Below, piece after piece: positions 27,960-37,475 of a stretch of DNA of 64,000 nt. The translations under genes and the position numbers were made by a program. Origin of the DNA: Candidatus Gastranaerophilales bacterium (GTDB lineage Bacteria; Cyanobacteriota; Vampirovibrionia; Gastranaerophilales; Gastranaerophilaceae). Every line of letters starts with the position of its first letter. The stretch's first letter is position 1. Below the pieces are notes generated by a model. That model saw only the letters and a program-made list of their open reading frames with translations. It was not told where the DNA came from and did not search any database. Where the stretch lies: the NCBI GenBank assembly GCA_944325155.1, contig CALUYY010000007.1:34458-98457 (forward strand), written 5' to 3'.

Positions 27960-28706
27960 ATGGAAAACTATATATACGGTAAAAATTCCGTTTTTGAAAC
28001 TTTGTCAAACAATCCTTCAAGGATAAATAAAGTATTTATTCAAAAGAATATCGGACTTGATAACAGATTGAAAAAGATTAAAGATTTGTGCAGGCTAAAT
28101 TCAATAATTTTAAATTTTGTCGAATTCAATAAATTCCATGAACTTTTTAATACAAAAGAAAATAATATTAATCTTCAAGGCGTGGTGGCGTCCGTTTCGC
28201 CCGTTGAATATAAGGATTTTGATGAATTTCTGGCACAAAAAAAAGAAGGATACGGCAAGCTTATTATCCTGGACGGTGTTTCGGACCCGCATAATTTCGG
28301 CGCTATTATAAGAACGGCTGCTGCGGGCGGGTATGACGGCATAATAATTTCAAACCACAGATCGTGTCCCGTTAATTCAACGGTGGAAAAAATTTCATCG
28401 GGCGCCGTTAATAAAGTTCCCATAATAAAAGTAAATAGCCTTACGGGCGCAATTCAAAAATTAAAAGAAAATGACTGGTGGATAATTGCGTTGGATGTTG
28501 ATGCAAGTGATAATTATCTTGATGTTGATTACAAGAATATGAATTTTGCGCTCGTGTTCGGCTCCGAAGGCGACGGTATCAGTAAAACGATTTTAAAATT
28601 ATCCGATTATAAAGTTAAATTAATGACAAATTTTGAATCGCTAAATGTTTCCTGCTGTTGTGCCGTTATAGTATATGAAACGTTAAGACAAATAAATTAT
28701 ACATAG
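27960..28706 (+). CDS. rlmB: rRNA 2'-O-methyltransferase, SpoU/TrmH family (RlmB-like)
   Basis: A 248-residue SPOUT methyltransferase that methylates a ribose in 23S rRNA or tRNA. The N-terminal domain binds RNA (YGKNSVFETL...). The three SPOUT motifs are DPHNFGAIIRTA, LVFGSEGDGIS and the knot-closing ESLNVSCCCAVIVYE. The three consecutive cysteines in the last motif are odd; most relatives have VAA or similar there. The ATG at 27960 is chosen; an in-frame TTG at 27942 would add six residues ahead of the conserved start. The gene sits alone, upstream of the sigma factor. Confidence 0.85.
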   Translation: MENYIYGKNSVFETLSNNPSRINKVFIQKNIGLDNRLKKIKDLCRLNSIILNFVEFNKFHELFNTKENNINLQGVVASVSPVEYKDFDEFLAQKKEGYGKLIILDGVSDPHNFGAIIRTAAAGGYDGIIISNHRSCPVNSTVEKISSGAVNKVPIIKVNSLTGAIQKLKENDWWIIALDVDASDNYLDVDYKNMNFALVFGSEGDGISKTILKLSDYKVKLMTNFESLNVSCCCAVIVYETLRQINYT

Positions 28707-28769
28707 TATTTTATAAAAACATCCTATATATTATTATTTATTTTAAAGAATCAGGAGTAATATAATTAT

Positions 28770-29762
28770 ATGAAAACAAAAACCCCGAAAAATAAACATA
28801 TTGAAGATGATTTTAATTTTGACGATTTTGACGAAAGCCAGTTATCTTTAATTGAAGAACAGGAAAACGAAGAGGATAAAGAAGACTTAAAAGAAGATTA
28901 TAAAAACTATGCAACGGATGATTCCGTTAAAGCATATTTGCAGCAGATAGGAAAAATTCCTCTTTTGTCATATGAAGAGGAGATGAAAATTGCAAAAGAA
29001 ATTAAAGAAAAAAATTCAATTAAAGCAAAAGAAACTCTTGTTAATTCAAATTTAAGACTTGTTGTATCAATTGCAAAAAAATATATAGGAAGAGGCTTGT
29101 CTTTCCTTGATTTAATTCAGGAGGGCAATTTAGGCTTAATTAAAGCTGCGGAAAAATTTGATTATACAAAAGGATATAAATTTTCAACTTACGCTACCTG
29201 GTGGATTCAACAATCAATTACAAGAGGCATTGCCGATAAATCAAGAATAATAAGGCTGCCCGTTCATATGATAGAGACTTTGGGAAAAATTAAAAAAGCA
29301 ACTTTTGATTTATCTATTGAGCTTGGAAGAATGCCCACCAAAGAAGAAATAGCAGAAAAAATAGGAATTTCGGTAAGCAAGCTCGGGCAATTGCTGAAAT
29401 CGGCGCAAGGTACAATTTCAATTGAAACACCCGCCAATCAGAAAGACGATTCAACAAAAATTGCGGATTATATTGTTGATGAATCGGATTCAACGCCCGA
29501 TACAAAAGTAACCCATGATAATTTGCTTGATGATGTAAGAAAAATATTGGACCAATTAAACCAGAAAGAAAAAGATGTTTTAATTTTAAGATACGGACTG
29601 GATGATAACGGACAGAAAAAAACATTGGATGAAATCGGCAACCGTTACGGCGTTTCAAGAGAAAGAATACGCCAGATTGAAACAAGGGCAATTTCAAAAT
29701 TGAAAAAACTCTGCAGAAATCAAAACTTAAGCTCTAATTTAAGAAATTATCTGGGGATTTAG
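28770..29762 (+). CDS. rpoD: RNA polymerase sigma factor, RpoD/SigA type
   Basis: A 330-residue sigma-70 factor. A ~45-residue acidic N-terminus replaces region 1.1. Region 1.2 begins with [17 protein letters not shown]. Region 2 has [21 protein letters not shown] and the promoter-melting [15 protein letters not shown]. Region 3 and the region 4.2 helix-turn-helix ([20 protein letters not shown]) are intact. It is short for a group 1 sigma but has the full region 2-4 set, so it is probably the housekeeping factor, though a group 2 factor cannot be excluded. The AGGAG site lies 14 bases from the ATG, further than usual. Its stop overlaps that of the convergent dxr. Confidence 0.9.
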   Translation: MKTKTPKNKHIEDDFNFDDFDESQLSLIEEQENEEDKEDLKEDYKNYATDDSVKAYLQQIGKIPLLSYEEEMKIAKEIKEKNSIKAKETLVNSNLRLVVSIAKKYIGRGLSFLDLIQEGNLGLIKAAEKFDYTKGYKFSTYATWWIQQSITRGIADKSRIIRLPVHMIETLGKIKKATFDLSIELGRMPTKEEIAEKIGISVSKLGQLLKSAQGTISIETPANQKDDSTKIADYIVDESDSTPDTKVTHDNLLDDVRKILDQLNQKEKDVLILRYGLDDNGQKKTLDEIGNRYGVSRERIRQIETRAISKLKKLCRNQNLSSNLRNYLGI

Positions 29763-30904
29763 GGCTTAAATTCCAAAGATTTTTTTCTTGTTTCAATATC
29801 GACGTTAAAAATATCGTTTAATGACGGGTTTTTAATGTTGGGAGCGTTATCAAGCGCATATTCGACCGTTTTTATAATGCCTTCAATATTAATTTTTCCC
29901 TCCAAAAACTTTTTAACCGCAACTTCATTTGCCGCATTTAAAACGCAAGGATAAATTCCGCCCTCTTTTCCCGCATTATATGCAAGATTAAGTGCAGGGA
30001 ACTTATCGTAGTCGGGGGTTTTAAAGGTTAAGGTTTTGTCAAAAAAGCTGAAATTGTTGGTTTTAATCCCTTTTTGTCTTTTCGGGTATGTAAGGGCGTA
30101 TTGAATAGGGATGTGCATTGAAGGGTTTCCCATTTGCGCTATGATTGAGCCGTCAATAAATTCAACTGCGCTGTGGACGATTGACTCGGGGTGGATTACC
30201 ACTTTTATTTTTTCATAGGGCATATTAAAAAGGTGGTGTGCTTCAATGACTTCCAAGCCCTTATTCATAAGTGTCGAAGAATCAATCGTAATTTTTTTGC
30301 CCATATGCCAGTTGGGGTGCTTCAGCGCTTCATTTGCATTTGCTCTGTTGATTTCTTCTTTTGTTTTGTTTAAAAAAGGACCCCCAGAGGCCGTTATTAT
30401 AATATAATTTACATATTCAAAATCGTTGTTTGAAGCTTGCATTATGGCCGAGTGCTCGCTGTCTACGGGAATAATTTTAATGTTATTTTTATTTGCAAGA
30501 TTTGTTATTATATCTCCCGCCATAACAAGAGTTTCTTTATTTGCAAGGGCAATATCAACTTTGTTTTTAATTGCTTCAACGGTCGGCTTAAGCGCAACTT
30601 TTCCTGTGGTTGCCGTTAATAAAATGTCGGTATCTTTTGAAGCGATTTCAACAAGCCCTTCTTCGCCGAACAAAATTTCAAGGTTTTTAAATTCGTTTTT
30701 TAATTTTTTATAGCTTTCAAAATCGGAAACAGACACCCTTTTGGGGCGGAATTTTTTAATCTGGGGAATAAATTTATCAAGATTGGAATTGCAGGCAAGC
30801 GCCTCAATTATAAAATCCTCTTTATTTTCTATATTTTCCAAAACTTCAAGCGCCTGCGTTCCGATTGAACCCGTGGAGCCTAAAATCGTAACTCTTTTTT
30901 GCAT
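29759..30904 (-). CDS. dxr: 1-deoxy-D-xylulose 5-phosphate reductoisomerase
   Basis: A 381-residue enzyme of normal length, second step of the MEP isoprenoid pathway: it converts DXP to MEP with NADPH. The dinucleotide motif GSTGSIG is at 9-15; the metal/substrate motifs are [17 protein letters not shown], and [23 protein letters not shown]. The C-terminal domain has LNAANEVAV. No other MEP gene is adjacent. TAAAAT lies 6 bases before the ATG, suggesting a leaderless transcript. It is divergent from the Ski2-like helicase with a 50-bp gap, and its stop codon overlaps that of rpoD by 4 bp. Confidence 0.95.
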   Translation of the reverse strand: MQKRVTILGSTGSIGTQALEVLENIENKEDFIIEALACNSNLDKFIPQIKKFRPKRVSVSDFESYKKLKNEFKNLEILFGEEGLVEIASKDTDILLTATTGKVALKPTVEAIKNKVDIALANKETLVMAGDIITNLANKNNIKIIPVDSEHSAIMQASNNDFEYVNYIIITASGGPFLNKTKEEINRANANEALKHPNWHMGKKITIDSSTLMNKGLEVIEAHHLFNMPYEKIKVVIHPESIVHSAVEFIDGSIIAQMGNPSMHIPIQYALTYPKRQKGIKTNNFSFFDKTLTFKTPDYDKFPALNLAYNAGKEGGIYPCVLNAANEVAVKKFLEGKINIEGIIKTVEYALDNAPNIKNPSLNDIFNVDIETRKKSLEFKP

Positions 30905-30954
30905 ATAACAATTTTAATATAAACAAAATCTTATTTGATGTTAAAATTAAAGAT

Positions 30955-33273
30955 ATGTTTGATTTTGATTTTAAACTGGATGATTTTCAGCAGGAAGCCG
31001 TCGATTATATAAATGAGGGTAAATCGGTAGTTGTATGTGCTCCGACGGGTGCCGGCAAAACCTGTATAGCGGAAGCCGCCATCCAGCTTGCCTTAAAAAA
31101 TAACGAAAGGATATTCTATACAACCCCTCTTAAGGCTTTATCAAACCAGAAATATTATGATTTTTCAAAAAAATACGGACAGGATAAAACCGGGCTTTTA
31201 ACCGGTGATACTTCAATAAACAGAAATGCCCAAATTGTCGTTATGACAACGGAAGTTTTCAGAAATATGCTCTACGGTACAACGTTTGGAGATCTTAAAG
31301 ACAATTTAAAAAACGTAAAATACGTTGTTTTGGATGAAGTTCACTATATGAACGATGAATCAAGAGGAACCGTCTGGGAAGAGAGCATAATTTATTGTCC
31401 CGTTAATATCCAAATAATTGCATTGTCTGCCACCGTTAAAAATTCAAAAGAATTAACCGATTGGATAAACACGGTTCATTCGGGCACCAAACACGTTTAT
31501 ACGGACTTTCGCCCCGTTCCTTTAAGATTTTTCTATTATGATTCGTCAAAACCGCATACGATATTGCCGCTTGTAACGCCCGAGGGGAAATTAAATAAAA
31601 AAATAAAACCCGAATCGAGATATAAATATTTTAATTCCAAAAACCGCCCCAAAAACCCGATGATAGATATAGTGGAAGTTTTAAAAGAAAAAGATATGCT
31701 TCCTTGCATTTATTTCACTTTTTCAAGAAGAAAGTGCGATGAAAATGCACAGATGTGCGCAAAAGCAGACTTGTTGACAGATGAAGAATCGAAAAAAATC
31801 GAAGAAGCGATTGATGAATATTTAAAAGAAAATCTTTATCTTTATGATAATCCGATACTTGAATTAATTAAAAAAGGGGTTGCACCCCACCATGCGGGGT
31901 TATTGCCCGGAGTTAAAAATTTGGTTGAAAGGCTGTTTCAAAAGGGTTTAATTAAAGTTGTTTTTGCAACCGAAACGCTTGCGGCAGGGATTAATATGCC
32001 CGCAAGAACAACGATTATAAGCTCTATTTCAAAAAGAACCGATGACGGACACAGGCTTTTAAGTGCGAATGAATTTCTCCAGATGTCGGGCAGAGCGGGC
32101 AGAAGGGGAATGGATAAAATAGGGTACGTCGTTATTATAGGAACGCCTTTTCAGACTCCCGAAGAAGTTTATAACCTTGCGATGAGCGGTTCAAACCCTC
32201 TGGAATCAAAATTTTCGCCCTGTTATTCAATGGTTTTGAATTTATTGCAGAGATTTTCCGTTGATGAAGCAAAAGAGTTAATTTTAAAAACATTCGGATA
32301 TTATTCTTCAACCGACAGATTATCGCCTTTGATTTTTGAATTAAAAAGATATGAACAAAACATCAAAGAATTAAAAGATTTCAGGTGCCACAATAACCTT
32401 AATGCAGACGATATGAGGGAATTTATCAAGTATAAAAATTTATACGTCGAATACAGAACAATATTTAAAACTTTAAAAAGACAAAACAAAAACAATAAAA
32501 ACCGCAGGGAAGTCGAAGAATTTGCAATTAAAACAAAAGAGCTTTTAAGAAAACTTGAAACTTTCGGCTGCAACGACTGTAAGGTTTATAAAAAACACAG
32601 AAAAGATCTTGAATTAATTCAAAGATATGAAAAGAAAATAAGAGATTTGAAAAAAGAGATTGATTTTCAAAAAGACGTATACTGGCAAAAATTCCTTGCG
32701 CACAAGAAAATTCTTGAATTAACGGATAATCTTCAAAACGATTTTCCGACACAAAAAGGAAAAATCACAATGAGCTTAAGGTGCGAGAATGAATTATATA
32801 TATCTGAAATTATTCAATCCGGAATTTTAAATAATCTTAACCCGATTGAATTATCAAGCGTTATATGCGCAATAACATCCGAAGAAATAAGAAACAAAGA
32901 AGGAATTGTTGTATATCCTCCTTCATCAAACGTAAGAAAAGTTTTATCAAAAATAAAAGATATAAGAAGAAAAATCTTTTTACTTGAGAGAGATTACAAT
33001 TTGGAAAACGTTATGAATCTTCATTCCCATTTTTCGGGATTAATCGAAAAATGGACTTCCGATAACCTCAGCCCCGACTGCGATTCCGTTAGAGCGTGGA
33101 GTGATTTATTTAAAGATACCGAATTTTCCGAAGGGGATGTTGTAAGGGCGTTTAAAAGAACAATTGATATGCTGAGGCAGATTTCTTTAATCGAAGGTGT
33201 TGACGAGGGGTTGTCGATGTGCGCCAAAGATGCGATAAAGGCAATTAATAACGAACCCGTTAACATAGATTAA
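30955..33273 (+). CDS. Ski2-like DEAD/DEAH-box RNA helicase
   Basis: A 772-residue superfamily 2 helicase. Motif I is APTGAGKT (29-36), the DEVH box is at 127-130, motif III is LSATV, and the second RecA domain has PHHAGLLPG, ATETLAAGINMPART and QMSGRAGRRG. A long helical C-terminal half (coiled coil about 500-590) and a DSHCT-like end follow (DSVRAWSDLFKDTEFSEGDVVRAFKRTIDML). Eukaryotic Ski2/Mtr4 proteins feed RNA to the exosome; bacterial relatives occur in cyanobacteria and actinobacteria, with RNA-linked roles. TAAAAT lies 7 bases before the ATG, so the start may be leaderless. Confidence 0.9.
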   Translation: MFDFDFKLDDFQQEAVDYINEGKSVVVCAPTGAGKTCIAEAAIQLALKNNERIFYTTPLKALSNQKYYDFSKKYGQDKTGLLTGDTSINRNAQIVVMTTEVFRNMLYGTTFGDLKDNLKNVKYVVLDEVHYMNDESRGTVWEESIIYCPVNIQIIALSATVKNSKELTDWINTVHSGTKHVYTDFRPVPLRFFYYDSSKPHTILPLVTPEGKLNKKIKPESRYKYFNSKNRPKNPMIDIVEVLKEKDMLPCIYFTFSRRKCDENAQMCAKADLLTDEESKKIEEAIDEYLKENLYLYDNPILELIKKGVAPHHAGLLPGVKNLVERLFQKGLIKVVFATETLAAGINMPARTTIISSISKRTDDGHRLLSANEFLQMSGRAGRRGMDKIGYVVIIGTPFQTPEEVYNLAMSGSNPLESKFSPCYSMVLNLLQRFSVDEAKELILKTFGYYSSTDRLSPLIFELKRYEQNIKELKDFRCHNNLNADDMREFIKYKNLYVEYRTIFKTLKRQNKNNKNRREVEEFAIKTKELLRKLETFGCNDCKVYKKHRKDLELIQRYEKKIRDLKKEIDFQKDVYWQKFLAHKKILELTDNLQNDFPTQKGKITMSLRCENELYISEIIQSGILNNLNPIELSSVICAITSEEIRNKEGIVVYPPSSNVRKVLSKIKDIRRKIFLLERDYNLENVMNLHSHFSGLIEKWTSDNLSPDCDSVRAWSDLFKDTEFSEGDVVRAFKRTIDMLRQISLIEGVDEGLSMCAKDAIKAINNEPVNID

Positions 33274-33468
33274 TTTCCTTATTTTATGCGGGTTTTAGCT
33301 ATTAATATTAAGAAATATTAAGAAAAGAGTAGGCAATTTTTATGTTTTGCTTATAATATATAACGGAATAATTAATGCAAAAGTATTAGTTATAAATATT
33401 TAACCCGATATCTTTTGTGTTATTATTTTGACTAGTGATAGAGTAGTTTAAATGTAAAGGAATTTGAT

Positions 33469-35163
33469 ATGGCATTACCAAACGTAGCATACTTTTCTAT
33501 GGAAATCGCAATGGACCAGTCATTAGCAACGTATTCGGGCGGTCTAGGCTTTTTGGCGGGTGCGCATATGCAGTCTGCCGGATATTTAAAAATGCCTATG
33601 GTAGGCGTTACGATTCTTTGGTCATACGGTTATTACGACCAGCGTATTAACGAAAACGGCGAAGTTGAAGTTGCATACATAAGAAAACATTATGACTTTT
33701 TAACGGATATTAACATTCAAACAACCGTTAAAATCTTCGGCGAAGATGTTATAGTAAAAGCACTTAAAGTTGAACCCGAATTATTCGGAACCTGCCCCGT
33801 TTATCTTTTAACAACGGATGTTGAAGGAAACAGCGAATGGGCAAGAAAAATTTCTCATAAACTTTATGACGGAGATGAAAAAATCCGTGTTGCACAGGAA
33901 ACGGTTCTTGGTGTCGGCGGTGTAAGAATTCTTCAGGCGGTAGGATATCCGTTTGATGTTATTCATATGAACGAAGGGCACGCTCTTCCCGCTGCGTTTG
34001 AATTGTTAAGACAATATAACGGCGATCTTAATGCGGTTAAGAAAAAGACCGTATTTACGACCCACACCCCCGTTGCTGCGGGAAATGAAGTACACTGGGT
34101 TGACACATTACTTGAATCAGGCTTCTTTGCGGGATGTTCAAGAGAAAGAGCGGTTGAACTCGGCGGTGAAAACTTCTCGCTAACGGTTGCGGCGCTCAGA
34201 ATGAGCAGAATTGCAAACGCCGTTTCGCAGCTCCATGGTCTTGTTGCAAACAAAATGTGGGATTGGGTTCAGGGCAGATGTCCGATAAGAGCAATTACAA
34301 ACGCCGTTAACCAGCACTACTGGCAGGATTCAAGAATTGCAAAAGCTGAAACCGATGATGAATTATTAAATGCAAAGATTGAAATGAAAAAGGATTTATT
34401 CCAATATATTTCAGATACACAAGGCAAACGCTTCGATCCCAACGTTTTAACAATTACCTGGGCAAGAAGATTTGCGGATTATAAACGTGCATGGTTAATT
34501 TTGATGGATAAGCCTCGTATTGAAAAATTGTTAAACGAAAACAAAGTTCAATTAATTTTTGCGGGCAAATTCCATCCGGATGACGCTATGGGCAAAGAAA
34601 TGTTCAATAAAATCTTAAAAGAATCATACACGATGAAAAATATCGTTGTGCTTCCGGGATACGAACTTGCACTATCGGCAAGACTTAAAAAAGGTTCCGA
34701 TATTTGGTTAAATACTCCTTTAAGACCTTTTGAAGCATCGGGTACTTCGGGTATGAGCGCTAACTTAAACGGCGCATTGCACTTTTCAACGTACGACGGC
34801 TGGACCGTTGAAGGTACATTCCCCGGAATTAACGGTTATACCGTTGAATATCCCGGCTTAGACGATGATATTCCCTGGGAAGAAAGACACTGGAAAGACC
34901 ACCAGTGTGTAATGAATACATTGGAAAACGAAATTATTCCCACATACTATGAAAACAGAACAAAATGGGCAAGCTTGATGAGACAGGCAAAAAGAACGGC
35001 TGAAGCTTACTTTAATTCAGACCGCATGGTTATCGAATATTATAACAGAGTTTATAAACCGATTGCCCACGGCGGAAGTCAGGCAGGACAAGATGAGCAG
35101 GCAGATGTTAAAATTGCCGAAAACCCGAATCTCGATGCCTGGACATATTCAAACATCAAATAA
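33469..35163 (+). CDS. Glucan phosphorylase-like protein (GT35) with Ser in place of the PLP lysine
   Basis: A 564-residue relative of the short alpha-glucan phosphorylases. The family start VAYFSMEIAM...YSGGLGFLAG is at residues 6-31, the ~100-residue N-terminal extension of many relatives is missing, and the late region has RPFEASGTSGMSANLNG. Active members have GTSGMK there, the lysine holding pyridoxal phosphate; here residue 430 is serine (AGC at 34756-34758). The surrounding residues are well kept, so the gene is not decaying, but phosphorolysis in the usual way is doubtful. AAAGGA precedes the ATG by 7 bases; a strong terminator follows. A GH57 branching enzyme is at 45.9 kb. Confidence 0.8.
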   Translation: MALPNVAYFSMEIAMDQSLATYSGGLGFLAGAHMQSAGYLKMPMVGVTILWSYGYYDQRINENGEVEVAYIRKHYDFLTDINIQTTVKIFGEDVIVKALKVEPELFGTCPVYLLTTDVEGNSEWARKISHKLYDGDEKIRVAQETVLGVGGVRILQAVGYPFDVIHMNEGHALPAAFELLRQYNGDLNAVKKKTVFTTHTPVAAGNEVHWVDTLLESGFFAGCSRERAVELGGENFSLTVAALRMSRIANAVSQLHGLVANKMWDWVQGRCPIRAITNAVNQHYWQDSRIAKAETDDELLNAKIEMKKDLFQYISDTQGKRFDPNVLTITWARRFADYKRAWLILMDKPRIEKLLNENKVQLIFAGKFHPDDAMGKEMFNKILKESYTMKNIVVLPGYELALSARLKKGSDIWLNTPLRPFEASGTSGMSANLNGALHFSTYDGWTVEGTFPGINGYTVEYPGLDDDIPWEERHWKDHQCVMNTLENEIIPTYYENRTKWASLMRQAKRTAEAYFNSDRMVIEYYNRVYKPIAHGGSQAGQDEQADVKIAENPNLDAWTYSNIK

Positions 35164-35180
35164 TCTTTTCAGATATATTA

Positions 35181-35213
35181 AAAATCCTCTTATTTTAATA
35201 AGAGGATTTTTAT
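35181..35213. terminator. Terminator after the phosphorylase-like gene (bidirectional)
   Basis: AAAATCCTCTTA (35181-35192) pairs perfectly with TAAGAGGATTTT (35199-35210) around a 6-base loop. The A- and T-runs on both sides would stop transcripts from either strand. Confidence 0.88.
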
Positions 35214-35812
35214 TTTGTTAAATTTATGAGTTCTTCGTTTAATCTTGCAATCGGATAATAATCGGGTGCAAACGTTATGCATTCTTCTATACATTTTTTT
35301 GCGCTTTTATAATCTTTTTCTTCCATATAGACAGCGGCATCAATATAATGTATTTCGGCGTCATAAAAACAAATTTCTTTTGCAAAATTTGCAAAAGAAT
35401 GCAGTGCTTTGTAATATCGGTTTGCATATAAAACTCTTGCAATAAACTTCGGTGTTTCAAGATTGTTTTTGCAGAATAATTCGTATTTATCGATTATTTT
35501 TTGCGCCCAGTCAAAATATTTATTTTCAATTAAAAGATTGAGTATAACTTCAAGAAAACATCTTGTTTGAAAATATTTGGGCTGTCTTAGAGGCTTATTT
35601 TCAAGTATATCAAGGATAATAAGCGCAAAATTGCTTGCGGGGCATATTTTTTCTTTTAATTCAAAATTTTTTCTTGCAAAAGTTAAATCTTTAAGCATAA
35701 AGGCAGATAAACCCGCCTCATAAGGCAGGTTGTATTCCTTAAAAATATCTTTTGATTTTTTATAATCGTGAGAATAAAACGATATATAAGCTTCTTTTAA
35801 CTTTTCATCCAC
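35210..35812 (-). CDS. TPR-like repeat protein, unknown function
   Basis: A 200-residue cytosolic helical protein. Paired helices recur throughout (for example HDYKKSKDIFKEYNLPYEAGL, YFDWAQKIIDKYELF, EKDYKSAKKCIEECITFAPDY), which is the tetratricopeptide pattern; the last unit is the clearest. Such proteins are scaffolds for protein contacts. It lies 5 bp after the secreted TPR gene on the same strand and probably shares its transcript. No signal peptide. Confidence 0.65.
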   Translation of the reverse strand: MDEKLKEAYISFYSHDYKKSKDIFKEYNLPYEAGLSAFMLKDLTFARKNFELKEKICPASNFALIILDILENKPLRQPKYFQTRCFLEVILNLLIENKYFDWAQKIIDKYELFCKNNLETPKFIARVLYANRYYKALHSFANFAKEICFYDAEIHYIDAAVYMEEKDYKSAKKCIEECITFAPDYYPIARLNEELINLTK

Positions 35813-35817
35813 TTTTT

Positions 35818-36645
35818 TTACTTATCATCGGAACCGAAACTAAAATTCGGAAGCATTTGATTCATCATATATGTTTGGATAAATTCTTTGCTCATACCCG
35901 AATTTCCGCCCTGCCCCGATGTTTGCATTGCGTTAATTATCGGCATTAAATTCATTATATTATTGTTATTATTGTTGTTTCCGCCCAAAAGAGCATTAAT
36001 TTGCGCCAGTTCGGCATTTGCACCCGTCATAAGTGCGGGGTTACTCATTCCCAAAGGATTAATCCCGAGTTTTGCAAGCGTTCTTACGGCGTCCGCTATT
36101 TCTTTATCGGTCGGTCCGTTTTGCGACATATTTATATATTTAACGGTGTCATAACCGGGCTGTATTTCATCGTTGATTTGTTCTCTTGCACGCTCGATTG
36201 CCTGTTTTTGCACCGTTTCTTTAACCTCGGGGTGCATAAATTTTTCGGATTTAATAAATGATGTTATATCATTTTCATCAAGGTTGCTGTCGCATGTTGT
36301 GGGGTCATCTATGCACATCATTGCCTGATTTGCATAATCTTTTAAAATTCTGTTTGATGTAATTGCGGCGGCAGATTCATAAGCCTGTCTTGCTTCGGTT
36401 TGCATTCCCAGTTGTGCATAAGATATTGCTTTATAATAATATACTAAATCCGAAGGTCTGCCTTTTTGTATAATATAATCCATATCCTGAATACAGCCGG
36501 TGTAATTTTTTTGTTTATATTTATTTATGGCGTTATACAAAAAACTTGAAGGGACATTTTCTCTTTTTTGCGCAGCGTATGTGATTGTGCCCGTGAGCAA
36601 AATTCCCGTAATTAATGTATAAACTAAAGCCTGTTTCAGTTTCAT
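35818..36645 (-). CDS. Secreted TPR-containing protein
   Basis: A 275-residue protein with a signal peptide (hydrophobic residues about 7-22, cleavage likely after TYA-AQ). Residues about 35-110 form tetratricopeptide helices (NAINKYKQKNYTGCIQDMDYII, AISYAQLGMQTEARQAYESAAAI). The C-terminal part is low complexity: an asparagine run (NNNNNNN) and methionine-rich stretches. The role is unknown; it would act in the periplasm or at the outer membrane. AGGA precedes the ATG by 8 bases. Confidence 0.7.
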   Translation of the reverse strand: MKLKQALVYTLITGILLTGTITYAAQKRENVPSSFLYNAINKYKQKNYTGCIQDMDYIIQKGRPSDLVYYYKAISYAQLGMQTEARQAYESAAAITSNRILKDYANQAMMCIDDPTTCDSNLDENDITSFIKSEKFMHPEVKETVQKQAIERAREQINDEIQPGYDTVKYINMSQNGPTDKEIADAVRTLAKLGINPLGMSNPALMTGANAELAQINALLGGNNNNNNNIMNLMPIINAMQTSGQGGNSGMSKEFIQTYMMNQMLPNFSFGSDDK

Positions 36646-36842
36646 TTTGATTTTCCTAAAACCTATTTTATTTTATAATGTTTTTTTGCAATTTTGCAAT
36701 GATTTTACATTAAGATTATACCCTTTGTTATTATTTATTGCTCTAATCCAAACGTATGATTTGTCTTTTTTAAATATCAAATTAATTATAAAATAAATAT
36801 AGTATTTAATTTTTTGTTATAGCAAAGATTTGTTTAGTATCT

Positions 36843-37058
36843 ATGAAAATAAAAATTAAAGAGCTGGCTCAAAAAAAAGAACTCTCATTATACCGTCTTG
36901 CAAAGGAACTTGATATTCCCCAGCAAACCGTTTATTCATGGGCAAAAGGAAGAACCCAGCCTTCTTATGAAAATTTAGACAGGCTTTGCGAAGCACTGGA
37001 TTGCACAATCGGAGAGCTTTTGGAAGCTGAACCCGTGCAAAGAAAACTATCATTTTAG
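36843..37058 (+). CDS. Small XRE-family helix-turn-helix regulator
   Basis: A 71-residue Cro/CI-type DNA-binding protein. The helix-turn-helix covers about residues 16-37 (SLYRLAKELDIPQQTVYSWAKG) and the five-helix domain closes with LDRLCEALDCTIGELLEAE. No ligand or dimer domain is present beyond it. No ribosome binding site is clear. It overlaps the end of the convergent cysteine-motif gene by 4 bp. Target genes are unknown. Confidence 0.85.
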   Translation: MKIKIKELAQKKELSLYRLAKELDIPQQTVYSWAKGRTQPSYENLDRLCEALDCTIGELLEAEPVQRKLSF

Positions 37059-37465
37059 TTTATTTTTGTTTTTTCTTTTTCTATTGTTTCAGCCAGCAGT
37101 TTTGAACAAAATTCAACCATATTTACGCAATGAAGCTTTCTTTCTTTTGATTGAAAATTGTCTTTAAATTTTGCGGTTAAAACTCTGCAGCAGGTTGCTT
37201 TATGAGTTTCTTTAAATTTTTCAATAAATTCTTTTGCCAAAACTCTTGCGGTGTTTGTTTTATTTTTGCCGAAGATATATCCTATAACAATCTGCGCACC
37301 CGCAATTGCTCCGCAAAGACACCCCGAGCCCATGCCGCCCGAAAAACTCGTTGCTATGTTAAGAGCTTCTTTGTCTATAAGTCCTTCGTCAATTGCCGCC
37401 TTTACAACGCTTTCAGAGCATGAATAACCCTTATTTAAAAAATTGTCGACTGCTTTTTGATGCAT
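37055..37465 (-). CDS. C_GCAxxG_C_C family redox-type protein
   Basis: A 136-residue protein with the cysteine pattern that names this family: YSCSESV near residue 15, then GSGCLCGAIAGA (about 47-58), and further cysteines in KATCCRVL and HCVNMVEFC. The motif suggests metal or redox chemistry, but the function of the family is not established. AAGGA precedes the ATG by 9 bases. It lies 10 bp after a glycosyltransferase gene on the same strand. Confidence 0.8.
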   Translation of the reverse strand: MHQKAVDNFLNKGYSCSESVVKAAIDEGLIDKEALNIATSFSGGMGSGCLCGAIAGAQIVIGYIFGKNKTNTARVLAKEFIEKFKETHKATCCRVLTAKFKDNFQSKERKLHCVNMVEFCSKLLAETIEKEKTKIN

Positions 37466-37475
37466 AATTTTTTCC

